From: Kalaharituber pfeilii
Taxonomy: Eukaryota; Ascomycota; Pezizomycetes; Pezizales; Pezizaceae
Reading direction: 5' to 3'
Assembly: GCA_015179045.1 (NCBI GenBank)
Contig: WHUZ01000014.1
Span: forward strand, 930,001-994,000
Length of the DNA: 64,000 nt
Numbering within the stretch: the stretch's first letter is position 1; each line of letters starts with the position of its first letter. A program made the position numbers and the translations under genes. Below the pieces are notes generated by a model. The model searched no databases and had not been told where the DNA came from. It was given only the letters and a program-made list of their open reading frames with translations. Below are positions 1 through 11,787 of the stretch, piece after piece.

Positions 1-3000
1 GAATGAAGCGGAAACCTGTAAGGCAGCAACCGACTGACTGGGAAGAGAGGGGCGCAGTGAGCTAGGGTTACAAACAGCAGCCTGGGTCGCCAATTAGGTC
101 CGCGTGGGCCATGCACCTCCAGATTTGGCATACATCGGTCGCGAATGCATCAATAGCTGTTGATTGCCAGATGTCGGACATGTCTCGAGCGCACTTACTC
201 CACGGAAGGAAATTAGTGTTCGGGCACTGAGTAATCCATGCCAATGCAAATACTAACTTGCGATGTGGCCTTGGCATGAGACGGGAGGACACCCATGGAC
301 TGGCTGTGATGGTTGTGTGGGGAACAGCTCGGGAATAGCGATGACCATTGACCATCGCTAAAGGTGTGCTGATGCGATCTGGCGTACTAAAGGTAGCAGG
401 GCTTCGGCAACGCGGAAATGGCTGAATCAAAAAGAGTGAGTTCGGGGTCCTTCCTGACAAGGTGGACATTCTTTTCCAGCTAACCGCAACTGCAAGGATT
501 TCATGTGATGGCTATGTTAAGTGTATCGAAGATATCCTTAATCTGATTGCCGCTGCGCGGGATCCTCTCTATTTGATACCCCCTTTTTGGTATTTCACAC
601 TTTGCAACGAGGAAAAATACACAAATATAGAACCGAAAAGTCCTTGCGATGTGTTATGTTTCCTCCAGAATTTTATATTCTGCAATGGGGGAACAGCAGC
701 CGAAGCTCAAAATAGGTTGAGTCCGGGCTCCGAGTGCCCCCTTCACTTACTCTTCTTTCCTTAAAAAAATGGATTGCGGCACGTGGCACATATCGATGCT
801 AACCACTAACGCCAAAGACACATCCTGTCCACCATTTACGTTCACTTTGAAAAAAGCAACAACCTAGTTATTGGATTAGAAGTATGTAAAACATCATGAT
901 TTGTTTAGAACAATTCCCGATAGCACTCCGGAGTTACAGTACGGTTTTCCAACTCCAAAAATAGGTTCACTTACACTCAACGATTTTAATAGCAAGCCGA
1001 AGATCACTAGACCGAAAGGGATGATAGTCCTACCTGCAGATCTGCGGCGCAAGCAAGCTGGGAGTGTGAAGTGGGGTAAGTCTTTTTCGAGCACTAGAAA
1101 GCCTTATGAGAGCCAGCCTGGGCTGGTTACGAGAGTAGCCTGGGCGGTGGGATTGCAAATATTCTGCCGGCCAAGTTTTTCCTTTCTGCAAAAATTCGCG
1201 GGTAGTAAACCTTGCGATTTTTGAGTTTAGTTCAACTCTAATCCATGCTGTACAGTCAGCAATGTAGATTTCCGCACTTGAAGAATCCGAGAAACATTGC
1301 TTTCAAAGCAGAGAGAATGACAATTCACTTCGATAAGTATACACTAGCGGTTTCCGAATTTGAAACTGTTGCGATTTCTGCTATAAGGTAACTCTACCTT
1401 GGCTGTCACGGGTGCGCACATGTGACGTAACTCGTCAATGGAGCGTTGGAGGAGAGCGCGGAGAGTGAGTGATCGCCCGTGACGGACCAGTCATCCAACG
1501 TCTTTACGTTTAAGACCGATGGCGCGACGTTCGAGACGGGCGGTGAAGAATTGCCGCTGAACTACTTTTTGATGCAACAAAAAATAAGTCAGTTGTCAAT
1601 ACCTGTAACGTTGACATGTTTCGGTTCAGAGGCCTTTGTCAATGAGTTTAAGAATCTCATACCCTGAGGGATAAATAATTCCGCACTGCGCTCTATTACG
1701 TACTTTGGTTGAAAAAGGTGAAAAAGAGATATGTGCAACCTACGAGTGCAATCTCAAGTTGGCTTTAGCATAGCTGTTGCAATAGTTTCCGCGCTGTCAG
1801 GCCTGCCTAGCGGACACTAGTGTCCTTGTTACTTCTTGGCAGCTGACCATCCCTTTAGACTGGCTACGAGGGATGTCTGCCTTAGTCTCATACCACTGTC
1901 TGCCTTATTCATTGTATGCGCGCTACGAGACTAGACAGTACTCCAAGCTTAACTGAGCAAATTTCTTGAAAGGGTAATAGATGGGACTCCAGAATAGTCA
2001 TCATTGTTTGAATACATATTACAGCTAAATTTGACATAAAATACTTGGCATGCAAACAAGAGAACAGATAAAAAAAAAAGAGAAGACGCAAAGCTCATTC
2101 TTCGCACTGATCTAGACTTCTCAAAATTACTCTTGTACCCCCACCCTATCAACTTAACGATAGATGTAGCAGTTCCACGTACCCGGCGCGAATAGTCTGG
2201 TTTGGGTCGTTTCTTTCTCATTGTCCCACGACATTAATGCCTTGATGCTTACGTGTGACGTCAAAATTTTTTAAGTTAGAGTTAAAGTTTAACGGTACTA
2301 GTAGGCGAGGGGAAAACATAAATTCAACGTCGGTTGCATGGGATCTATCCGCTCAAGTACAGTCAAGACACGCTAGATGTAAAACTATTCATTTACTCTA
2401 TGAATTTTACGGTATTGCGCCACACCTGTCACTTACACAGTGGTTAGAGACATGCCATATAGGAAAACGAACCCCTCGAGTTTCTGAAGCAATGAGCTCT
2501 CATATTGACGCCCACGAAACTCGAAGCGAGAATACACTACGTTTCAGCCCTTTGCCGATCCCGTTTTGCATCTGTTTTTAGGGAGCCTGTTGGATTTCGG
2601 CTGTGGCGCTAGAACATTAAGACTGTGGCGCTAAATTGTGGTGGTGCTACTAGATTAGATCGATGAATGCCATTATGTCATCACTGGTTGGCTACTAGTC
2701 TCATTCAGATATATCTAACCTTCAGGCTAAAAGGGGATACGCCCCAATCGCCAGAGGGCTCTTTCTACGCCGCATAACTGTTCCAGTGATCGAGATTTTA
2801 TAGTTAGATGATCTACCGCTGATCCCGTTCCCAAGAGCTTCCACCGCGTTTCAAATTGCCTACAGAGACAATTTAGGGATAGCGGGCGTTGGGGAGCAGA
2901 ACCAGGACATGTGTAGCCACACATGCGAACAAACTGTGCTCATATTTAAATGTATCGTGTGTCCAGACGTGGCTTATCCATCATCGAGCTCAACAGTTCA

Positions 3001-3773
3001 GCTCTCTGTTCAAGCAAACCGCGAGCCATTCTGGAAAGGCATTCTTCAATTCTAAGTCTTCGTTAATTATTATTTCCATAGCAATTATACTGGCCTATAG
3101 TTCCGCTTTGCGACTTGTCTCTATTTCTATTTCTAAATTTATTCTCATTTTTTATTCCACTTCTTACTTCTTTTTGGCAAATACAGCACATTCCCGATAT
3201 TGAATAATTTTATAGTGTTTGTCAGCGTTTGATGATAATTTAACTAGTATCTTACCTTACAATCATTCAAACGGACATTTGTCTTTGAAGGTATGATAAA
3301 TTAACCGCATTATCCAAAAGTCACGTTACTCTATGCATCATGAGCACTGCCACTGCGTGCCATGGCCCATGCTGCATGCAGGCCATAAGCGAGTTTTTAA
3401 CCTCATCCAAGACTCTATTGCGAACATCAACATGTTCACTATTTACATCATCACATCAATTGAAGAAAACCACTGGACGACAATGCTAACATACGGAGTA
3501 GCTATAGCCACTGGCACGCTTAAGCGTCGCTTTTTGTACAGCCTAGCGAATATTCGACCTTGTTTGCACTTGAGTAATAAATCAATTCAGCATCCGAATT
3601 CGAACCAAGGTTTTAAGAACCGTTGGCGCCGCTGCTGCCTGCTCATATTGCACATTGCCGCAAACAAAGCTCTACGAATCAAATTACTTTACGGCCTGTG
3701 TTCACGGAAAAGAAAGAGGGAAGCAAATAGCACTCGACCAATTGCAGCTGTGCGTAGTTAGGCGTAGCAAATT
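1..3773. other. No recognisable gene; upstream flank of the C2H2 gene
   Basis: Short reading frames occur on both strands (the longest is about 140 codons, at 3333-3761), but none shows a recognisable domain or convincing coding character. No poly(A)-tailed retroposon copy of the kind common after 9.1 kb is present. A small duplicated motif (CTGTGGCGCTA, twice) lies near 2602-2635. Exons of an intron-containing gene could be missed by eye. Confidence 0.5.
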
Positions 3774-3836
3774 TTGATACCCCTTCATCTTTCTTACCAC
3801 CCCTTCCACACCCTCGCCGTACGCAAGCCTCGCAAG
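3774..3836 (+). promoter_or_regulatory. Pyrimidine-rich leader upstream of the C2H2 gene
   Basis: The ~50 bases before the ATG at 3837 are dominated by C and T on the coding strand (CTTTCTTACC, CCCCTTCC). This is typical of core promoters and transcription start regions in filamentous ascomycetes. The ATG context (GCAAG before ATG, A at -3) is a good fungal start. No clear TATA box is seen directly upstream. Confidence 0.45.
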
Positions 3837-5834
3837 ATGACGACGATCGGCACTACCTCAGCTACCTTTGTTGCTTCTTCCAATCCATCGACACCCCCCC
3901 AATCGATAATAAACATCGAGACCCCATTATACCCCCGGCCACAATGGCTATTTAACCAGCAGGAGCTTGAAGCATTGCTGTCCACTATAAATCTTCCGCT
4001 TTGCGAGCTCCGAACAAATAAGAACAACTGCAATTCCACTTTGGTAGAGCAGGTGTTGGAAAGAATATTAACTGTGCGGAGAAGCGAGGAGGTGGATTCC
4101 GAGAAGGGAGGAATAAGCGAGCGACCCAACGACTACGAGCTGTTGTTTGCAAGATTATATCTTGCGGTCGAAATCCAAAAGATTTTGGTAGCGTGGTGCA
4201 ACCAAGGGATGGATGAGACCTTGAAGACAAGCTTGTTGGCCGGATCGGGGACCTATGGAGGCGACCATGATTCGCATATGTACGATGGTGACGACGCACA
4301 AATTGCCGCTCTGAGGTCGAGGTCCACCAGCACATTCAGCAATTCATCTACACGAATCAGCCTTGACACATCCAGCACCACCCCCACTCAGTCAACACCT
4401 AGCGAGCGGGCCTCGAAACGCCGCAATGTTGGAAACGGCGAACATATAGGTGGCATGAATCCACCACAGCTTTCCCTCCTCACACACATCATCCCGGAGT
4501 CTCCGAACCTTAATTCAGCATATTCGTGTGAAGACAGTGTCAGCGGGACTTGCACCTCTGCGAAGCGAAAATGGGAAGGCGAGTTATCCGGATACGGAGC
4601 GTTGACCGCTCCGCCGTCTGCCGTGTTCTCTCCTGATGCCGTCAGCCCACGCTCCTTTGATAAGTTTGAAGGAAGCCCAACATTGGGGTCGGCATCCTCA
4701 GAGAAGCCGTATTTATGCCCGTTTTACGTGATGAATCCGAATAATGTGCATCATAAGGATTGCGGCCGCAAGCCGTTTCCAAACCCCCGAAAACTAAAGG
4801 AACATATCTGGAGATACACCAAGCCATTCCGGTGCCCAACGTGCAGCGAAGGCTACGGACGGCAAAAGACTCGTGATATACACCTCGCTAAAAAGAACCC
4901 GTGCAGGCCCCGCCCAGCGACTGAATACGATGAAGGGACACAAGAATATGAAGGTAGCAGGGAGCAGCTCCGGGACCGCAAGATCGAGACGGCAAAGTCG
5001 ACTTCCGAAATCGTCAATATTTTGAGGGAATATGAACGTGCCACGGGTCTCAGTGCAACAAATAGGAATCAATTGGGCCCGAATGCGCTACAGGGGATTG
5101 CGTTTCAGAATCCGTTTGTAGGGCAGCATATGTTGACAAACACACATTTCCAAGGACTTGGACTTGGAGTTGGGCTGGGCCCAGATGTTGAGGTACCAAG
5201 AATTGTGGTGCAGACTTATGATGTACCGGGGATGAGCTGCAGTAACTACATGCAAACCGGGCTTGAAGGACAGAGCTGGCAACCTGTTACCTCTACAAGC
5301 TCCAAAACAACACTGAATGACCAGCAGGAGCAACAATCCCAACACCAACAATTAACGTCTCAGCCTGGCACCTTATCCCCCACAATGCCCCTAAAAGTTG
5401 ACACGCAGATGAACAACATCCACACCTCCGGTAGCACCTTTTCCCATCACGACATGACGTCCCCGAAATCCCCCACCCCCGAACTCACACATTTGCTACC
5501 CTCCGCTATAACGTCTCCCAGCAGCACCATGCATGAAAATGCTGAGGATCAAGAATACGTTATCTTCGAAAGTCCCCTAAATACGCCGTCGATAAACATT
5601 AATTACTGGCATGTTAAGCAACAGGAGGGGTCCGGAGTGTATGATGTAGAGGACGCAGAGCAGGAACAGGGTCGGCAGGAGGGGATGGTCTTGGGCTGTG
5701 GCACTGGGATTGGGATGGGTGGATTACAGAGAAGGTCGACATCGGGTTCGTTGGATCAATTAGCATACCATTTGTTGCAGGATATTGAAAATTCGTGGGA
5801 TAACAATTACCCATATGGTGGGTACAAATATTAG
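3837..5834 (+). CDS. Fungal C2H2-type zinc-finger protein (putative transcription regulator)
   Basis: Single uninterrupted frame of 665 aa from the ATG at 3837. The frame also runs upstream to a TTG at 3774, which is unlikely as a start in a eukaryote. Residues ~37-130 form a helical, charged N-terminal region of unknown family. Residues ~158-190 are Ser/Thr-rich and are followed by a basic patch (KRRN). Residues ~291-357 carry the fungal arrangement CPFY-x(n)-C-x13-H, then CPTC, a downstream His and a final Cys. I see C294, C309, H323, C333, C336, H349 and C356. The usual second His of the first finger is replaced by Y327, in a spacer one residue shorter than the pattern I remember. A Gln-rich run lies near 493-506, and the C-terminus is acidic then Gly-rich. 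The family resemblance suggests nuclear DNA or RNA binding; the target is unknown. It is the only confident host gene here. Confidence 0.85.
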   Translation: MTTIGTTSATFVASSNPSTPPQSIINIETPLYPRPQWLFNQQELEALLSTINLPLCELRTNKNNCNSTLVEQVLERILTVRRSEEVDSEKGGISERPNDYELLFARLYLAVEIQKILVAWCNQGMDETLKTSLLAGSGTYGGDHDSHMYDGDDAQIAALRSRSTSTFSNSSTRISLDTSSTTPTQSTPSERASKRRNVGNGEHIGGMNPPQLSLLTHIIPESPNLNSAYSCEDSVSGTCTSAKRKWEGELSGYGALTAPPSAVFSPDAVSPRSFDKFEGSPTLGSASSEKPYLCPFYVMNPNNVHHKDCGRKPFPNPRKLKEHIWRYTKPFRCPTCSEGYGRQKTRDIHLAKKNPCRPRPATEYDEGTQEYEGSREQLRDRKIETAKSTSEIVNILREYERATGLSATNRNQLGPNALQGIAFQNPFVGQHMLTNTHFQGLGLGVGLGPDVEVPRIVVQTYDVPGMSCSNYMQTGLEGQSWQPVTSTSSKTTLNDQQEQQSQHQQLTSQPGTLSPTMPLKVDTQMNNIHTSGSTFSHHDMTSPKSPTPELTHLLPSAITSPSSTMHENAEDQEYVIFESPLNTPSININYWHVKQQEGSGVYDVEDAEQEQGRQEGMVLGCGTGIGMGGLQRRSTSGSLDQLAYHLLQDIENSWDNNYPYGGYKY

Positions 5835-8800
5835 CTGGAGATTGTGGATTTTGCAAGAGAAATGGGATAGCTACGGAGGGCCGGAAAGGATTGGTAGGAT
5901 AGCATGGTATGGGAGAAATATTGGTTTGAGTTTCCTGAATGGAACCGGAATAGAATAGGGGGTAGTTTGGACGGAAATATTAGATAGGCTGGGTTTAAGG
6001 AAATGGTTTGGAGGGTGAACACGCACAAGACTAAATGATGTGATGAAACGTTGTTACGCACTTTCTCTTTACATTACTTGGCGAATTCATTATTATTTTT
6101 CTTATCCACCTTAATACCATCTTCGGCGTCATTATTTCATTGTTATATCACCTTAGCATTATGTCAAGCCTCTCCTTTATCATTTCCTTTGTTCTCTATG
6201 GGCGGCGGTCTTTTGATTTATTGGGTAATCTTCCTGTCTCAATGGCTTTCCTTATATCATCCAATCTTTTTTTTCTACTCTACTGGTTAGACATTCTTGT
6301 ATGAAAAGGACTATGGCCAGTTTTAATATTTTTTATCCTCTCTTTTGATTTCAATTCCCTTGGGCGTTCATTTCATATTTGGCGATATATCATATAGAGT
6401 CTGTCCTTCACTTCTCTTATCTTCCTGGCTCTTATTCTTTTCTGGCCTGTGTGTGCTCATGTTTAGGGTTATTTTTGGTCCTCGATTTCTTACGGGGTAT
6501 TCATGCGCGATTCTTTGCGCATTTGCATTGCATTGTTAGGTATAGACAGGTGATTAACAATTAAATGCATGAGTAGTTTACCTGATCAGCGTCAGGCACT
6601 CTCTTACATTTTCTGTGTGGTTAACTAAGCACCATTTCCACTTGTTGAATTTTATGAAAACTAATGGACGCGGATTAAGTGTAAATTATGTTCAATTAGG
6701 CAGACCCTTCCCAAGAGTAACATCAACATCTGGTGACTTGAGCACCACGTTATGTAAGCAGAAGCACTTTTTTAATTCAAGTGAAGGGGCACAGATACAT
6801 AGTCTGGTTGGCACGAATCGACAGTATTCAGCAGACTACTCCCATTCGGCATTGGACATAAATTAACAGGGATAGTGGGTAGCTAAATTCTACCGTTTCC
6901 ACGTTCCCTCTTCAAGTCTCCGTCGACCGTCCCACGGGCACTCCCATGTTGTGGGAAGTGGGTGCGGATACATTATACACATCGTGGGTTAGCGAAACCA
7001 GCGGAATTTCCGCAGATGCTGTTTTAGCACTTCCTCTAGTAAGTATGCTGCTTGTAAGTGCACATGGATTTGGCTGCTGATATGATTTGGGCCTATTCAC
7101 TATGAGTCCATACATGAAAATTGGTGTAGATGGATTCACTAATTAGACTTTACATTCCAGAAGTCAGTCCCAAGAAGGAAATCGCTCAGTTGTGTCCTTA
7201 ATAATAATAATATCGTGTTGAGCGGCTTGGCACTGAGTCTGTTTTGCTCAATCTGTACGGACATTAGAACCTCATGTCTAAATACACTGCAGGTTGCTTG
7301 GACAAAGGGGGCGTTTCATCTACCATTTCGCTGGCAACTATTCCATCTTTTATATAACTGGCTAGCTGGATGCCATGGCAGCGCCCTCGCTGCTCGGAGG
7401 CAAGCATATCAAAAAGCGAATTTCAACGTGCTCTACGTACATGCTCCCCCCGCCTCCTAGACTGGTCCATTAGTGTGCCTAGTCTGGTGAAGAACATGAA
7501 TTGTACCTCTATGTATCTACATGTATATGTTGTAGCCTGCTGGCAAACATTTTTATGTATATGATTTAATGTAATAGTGACTGCAGTACTAACATAAATA
7601 AGAGAGCAGTTAGGAACATAATACTACGACAAGGTAAAGCGGGTTATACAAGAAGTACAAGTCTCAGCTGACATAAGGAATTCAGTGCTGATATGTATGG
7701 GCATGCCGATGAGCTGTCAAATACACAGTCAACTGACCTGAGATGGCTCATCAGGCCCTACCAAGTCAGCAATAGCTTAACGGCTTAACCTGATAGATAT
7801 TTGTGTTATTGAATAAATATGTAAATTTTATCATTGAGTTAATATTATTTTTTTCATTCCCATTTTCATTTATTTATTTTTATATTTTCCTTGGTTTCTC
7901 GCTCTAAGGGCGCCACATAACTGGATGTCACAGTGGCTTTTATATTTGTGGTATAGACAAAGTGGTTGTGGCATGTGGTGCGATGGTTGCATGGTTAAAC
8001 GTGGGGTAGGTGACTGCCTACCTGATGGGCCAATAAAGCAAACTCAAATCAAGATGCTTGATGTCAACACAATCCCTGTCACAGTGTTGAATAGTGCCCG
8101 AAATGGCGGAGGAATCTGGATATCTCTGCCTGTAAAGATAACACTCTGAAATTTCGCTCAGAGCAAGACAAATACCTAGAGCACGTTTGGTAATTTTTTC
8201 TAGGATCTTCTAGCAACAATAACATAGTTATGACTACAATTCTCCCATCTTAGCCTGTAGAAATCTAGAATCGCAGCAATTACATTGTCCTAATAAATGC
8301 GCTGATAGTGGCGACTTGCCAGAGTCATACCCAAGTGACAGTAACTTGCCAGTGATAAAGTTGTCAGCAACCCAACAGTTATGTTCTGGTGGCAGTTTTG
8401 AAGCTATGGCGTTGTGCTAGTGCGCAGCCACTGGTATACCAACAGTAGCAGTATGTTTTGCCTAAACTTATTCCTGGTGGCACATAGAGGTACCTCGTGG
8501 TACTTGTGCTAAAACTGTGTTCCCGAGTGAAGTAAGTATGTTCGCGAACCAGAAATGTTCGCCGGGAAGCTGCAACAGTGCGCAGCTTTATTTCAATGGG
8601 TGAGTAAATTGTATTATTCCTGTTAATAATGCACAGTTATCTGGATACGTAACTATAATGTTTCTGTGGCCTCACTGGCGACGAGGTACAGTAGTGCAGG
8701 CTGTCCCATGACAAATCCCATGCAAAAGATAACTCTAGGCGGCCACGTTTTCTTGTAAAATTCCATGCCCTGCCTGTCATTGGCCAGATCTGATTGCACC

Positions 8801-9095
8801 CAGTTGATATATGGCCGCTATGGGCTCAACATCGGTCGACTCAGTGTCCGATTTGCACATGGATAGGGGCATCATGATTTCATTACCGTAGAGATTGGTT
8901 CAGAAGGGTACTCCTTGAGGTACGCAGGGGGTGGTCGTCCATCGCGCGAGGTCCGTTGTAAGAAAAGCTCCCGAAATCTTTTTTTTTTTTCATTTTCTTA
9001 TAGATATATATGTATAATACTAGGTATTTAGGTCCCTTTCCAGTAGCTTCGATGCAATACTTTGCTGCCAGCCTATGGATGTTTGCTCCATCGAG
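5835..9095. other. Intergenic, no recognisable gene
   Basis: The start of this stretch is probably the 3' UTR of the C2H2 gene. From ~6050 to 6540 the + strand is T/C-rich, producing spurious hydrophobic reading frames. A short ATA/TAA microsatellite lies near 7200, and an AT-rich patch covers ~7800-7900. I see no coding domain, RNA gene or poly(A)-tailed element. Confidence 0.5.
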
Positions 9096-9111
9096 TTGCA
9101 TGCTATGTGGT

Positions 9112-9692
9112 TTTTTTTTTTTTTTTTTTTTTTTTTATCTCACATAACCCCGCTTGCAGCTGTTCGCCATGGCAGGGTCCCTGGACCGAAGTCCTTATGG
9201 CCCGGAGACAGGCACCTAAAAACAAACAACTCGCTATATACACCGACATTCAAAAGGGAATAGAGGAAATAAAACCCATGAGGCAACCCGCTCCTCCAAA
9301 AATGAAAGATTTACGTCGTCAAGTCCATTTCCTCCACGTCCCTCCTCTTCCCCTTTCTGCCCACCTTTGAATTTCTGTCCCAGTCATACAGGCACGAATC
9401 GTACCACTTGCCTGACAACCTTACCTTCGCTGGTGTTTGGCTATCCGATTCCACCTCCCCCTCCAGGTAGATGACAACCGAGCTAGCCTTCTTTCCCTCC
9501 CTCCTCTCTTTCTTCACCAACCATCTTGCCGCAACAATCTTTCCCATCCAAGGGTTCGCAGTCTCCATCCAATCTCTTACTTTCCCGAGTTTCTTTGTCA
9601 CCGCAATTCCATGCATTACAATCGCACGACCGGATTGCGGGAGTGTCCTTTCCTTTGGGATTGGCTTCAGAGATGGTGTTGGAGATGGTTTT
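9112..9692 (-). mobile_element. Family A LINE-derived element, ORF1 fragment only (half-LINE)
   Basis: A 581-bp retroposon on the minus strand, flanked by a perfect 16-bp target-site duplication (TTGCATGCTATGTGGT at 9096-9111 and 9693-9708). Reading on the minus strand it begins inside an ORF1-like frame, then has a short 3' UTR, a GGAC-TTCG-GTCC hairpin, the family A terminal hairpin (CCCTGC paired with GCGGGG) and a poly(A) tail of ~26. No reverse transcriptase is present, so it needed an enzyme in trans. The perfect TSD marks it as fairly recent. Confidence 0.9.
9311..9616 (-). pseudogene. Tad-like LINE ORF1 C-terminal fragment (family A)
   Basis: 101 codons from an internal Met, open in phase upstream to the element's truncated 5' end. 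The core has the pattern GIAVTKKLGKVRDW, then ARWLVKKERREGKK, SSVVIYLE, a charged stretch and DWDR. The same pattern appears in the elements at 10.6, 36.0, 37.4, 44.4 and 52.3 kb. It resembles the RNA-binding-like C-terminal part of ORF1 in fungal Tad-type LINEs, presumably the chaperone or RNA-binding protein of the retrotransposition particle. The N-terminus is missing by 5' truncation, so it is scored as a fragment although the remaining frame is intact. Confidence 0.65.
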
Positions 9693-9708
9693 TTGCATGC
9701 TATGTGGT

Positions 9709-10287
9709 CATCCGTATCAATTTTTGACGATTTCGACGAAGTTTAAATAGATACGTCAATTTATTGGAAAAGCATTATTCGCAGTGTTTGGGAAACGAGA
9801 ACCGTTCTAATTGCCATGTGCAGTATTGCTGCCCTATCACAGATGATGCAGCTGATCCAAGCTCCTGGTTCCAATTGGAGTACGCGAGATGGAATGTAAT
9901 CTTTAATCTGAGTACTACAGCGAATCAATAACAATTACATTTTACAAAGTTGATTAGCCTTCCTGGATCATATCAATCCGGCGATTAGGCTTTCTGAGAA
10001 CGGCGTCTTCTGGGATAATGTAGTAGTGCTTCTCTTTCAACAGGATTAGAATCTTTGAGGTATCAGGTGGACTAAGAATCGTTTCTCGCAAGGTTTGATT
10101 GAATAGGCAATGGTTGATGATGAGGAGAGATTACTGAAGCTCCCTTATTTGTGGGTTTAAGGAAACAGAACTTCCTGGGACTTCTATACATACTAGCTGA
10201 GGTATATTAGGCTTGACGATTCATCTAATGTGTCAAAAATGATTATTTATGCGTTTAGGCCGGTGATTGGTTGTTCTACAACACTGC
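9709..10287. other. No recognisable gene
   Basis: Moderately AT-rich sequence between two retroposons. No domain, RNA gene or repeat identified. Confidence 0.45.
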
Positions 10288-10299
10288 AAGTGAACGCTT

Positions 10300-10977
10300 T
10301 AACAGAGCGACCTTCATATGCAGAAGCGGCCGCCTGACCCTCCGCACCTCCCCTGAAGAAGAGAGACCCACCTGCCTGTAACCCAAACGAATGATCACTA
10401 CCTCCAGGGCCACTTCTACTGCAAAGAGCAAGCCTCTTTTACCAAAAAAGCTAGAAATATGACCTGAGACGTCAGCAATAATGTTCATAGGATAGCAGTA
10501 ACCAAGTGACTGGGGAAAGGTTGGAAGTGGTTGAAGGTGGATAATGAACTGGGCACAAAGATCGCGGGGCTCGATTTCTGTTAAAGCAAGAGAGGAGGAG
10601 GGAAAGGCGACTAGTTCAATTGTTTATGTGGAGGGGACAGGTATGACCAGTCAAATAGCGGAGATCCTACGTGTCCGAGGTAAGAAGTACAGATGGGATG
10701 CATACGAGTGAGACAGAGGAAGGAAAGTCAAAGGAAAGCAGATGGATACGGCTGGGGAGGATGTAGTGGATACTGATTAGGAACCCGTTGAGTCTAAGCA
10801 TAGTTGGTCCATTGTCTGCATTTTGTTCACCTGCAGCCACGATGAAGTCATTTAGATAGTTAAGTAGCATGGGAGATCAGGCCACAGTTCGGTGCCACAG
10901 CCCTGCCTCCGGGTAACAAAGAGGTCATATCATGGGCTGAGAGCATGTATGCGGGGTTACGTGACCAAAAAAAAGGA
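10300..10977 (+). mobile_element. Family C LINE-derived element, decayed ORF1 fragment
   Basis: A 678-bp plus-strand copy homologous to 52.02-52.69 kb over its whole length. Both contain the CATATGCAGAAG segment, the AAGAGAGACCCACCTG segment, the frame matching TKRLG..RKWLEVDNELGTKI, and the 3' end CTGAGAGCATGTATGCGGGG. It ends in a short A8 tail. Flanks AAGTGAACGCTT (10288-10299) and AAGTGAATGCTT (10978-10989) are an 11/12 target-site duplication. Several stops and shifts break the frame. With its short tail it looks older than the long-tailed copies. Confidence 0.85.
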
Positions 10978-10989
10978 AAGTGAATGCTT

Positions 10990-11575
10990 CTCTGCACATT
11001 CTGACATGTTGAAGTGAACTCGATGGGACCGATATGCGGCATAGATCGAGCAGGAATTCGAAGCAATTCACTGTTGAAGCTCAACATGTAAGATATGGCA
11101 ATGCTCTGGTGATGCACGCAACTCATGTTTTCCCGTGTAAGCTCTATCAATCGCCCAGTAGTTAGTTCTAAGCCACGTTCTCTTCTTCCTCACCGCTCAT
11201 CTTTATTACCTAATTCCTCTGCTTTTTATCTCTCTCTTTCTCGTGCGTAACACTTTTCTCTCCTTCTTCTGCCTCCCTCACATTTCATATCTACCGGGTC
11301 TTGTTATCGCTTCAACTTCAACCGCCCGGCTTCTGGCTTCACCTTTGCTTCCTCTATGTCTTCCTTTCTCTCTGTTCCTTAAGTCGTCTCCTCCTTGCTT
11401 CTGCTGATTTTTGATCCGCCTTCCACTTTTTCGCGTCCTTTTCCTGTTTTGTTTTTGCCTTTCTAATTCTCTCTTCGTGGCCTTCTCTTTTCTCTTCCTA
11501 TTTGCATTTTCCGCTTATAAGAGGCGGCAGTCAGTGTGCCGGCCTCAGGATTGGCAGAAATCAAAGAGGGTAAGT
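10990..11575. other. Gene-free stretch with a ~300-bp pyrimidine-rich tract
   Basis: From ~11170 to ~11500 the + strand is almost all T and C (repeated TTCTC, CTCTCT, CCTTC). Such tracts occur in fungal promoters, but no good gene follows: the short ORF at 11411 is low complexity and runs into a retroposon. Confidence 0.4.
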
Positions 11576-11631
11576 CTCGCTATAGCCCATAGGGCGGCAT
11601 GCGAGCAATGACATTTAAAAAAAAAAAAAAA
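11576..11631 (+). mobile_element. Family B micro-retroposon (hairpin plus poly(A))
   Basis: About 40 bp of family B 3' end (CTCGCTATAGCCCATAGGG...GCATGCGAG) plus A15. The outer stem CTCGC/GCGAG and inner stem GCCC/GGGC are both intact. Flanks AGGGTAAGT and GGGGCAAGT suggest a decayed target-site duplication. Confidence 0.75.
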
Positions 11632-11696
11632 GGGGGCAAGTGAAGGAAGAGCCATCAAGTCCAGCTGTATTGCAACAGCGGCATGCATGGATGACC

Positions 11697-11742
11697 ATCC
11701 TGCCATAGACTGAGAGCCTGTATGCGCGGTTACGTGATCAAA

Positions 11743-11774
<32 letters not shown>
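11697..11774 (+). mobile_element. Family C micro-retroposon
   Basis: Starts ATCCTGCCATAGAC and ends TACGTGATC before a long A-rich tail. The TSD is TGCATGGATGACC (11684-11696) against TGCATAGATGGCC (11775-11787), 11 of 13 identical. No coding sequence; 5' end at the base of the predicted hairpin. Confidence 0.85.
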
Positions 11775-11787
11775 TGCATAGATGGCC

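Noticed and set aside
68..469. 133-codon minus-strand frame at the window start
   Set aside because: No domain, no gene-like context, composition like chance translation.
3333..3761. 142-codon frame just upstream of the C2H2 gene
   Set aside because: Lies in the presumed promoter region, low coding character, no domain; more likely chance.
8978..9000. T-run next to the 9.1-kb element
   Set aside because: Outside the target-site duplication and without a hairpin; simple sequence.
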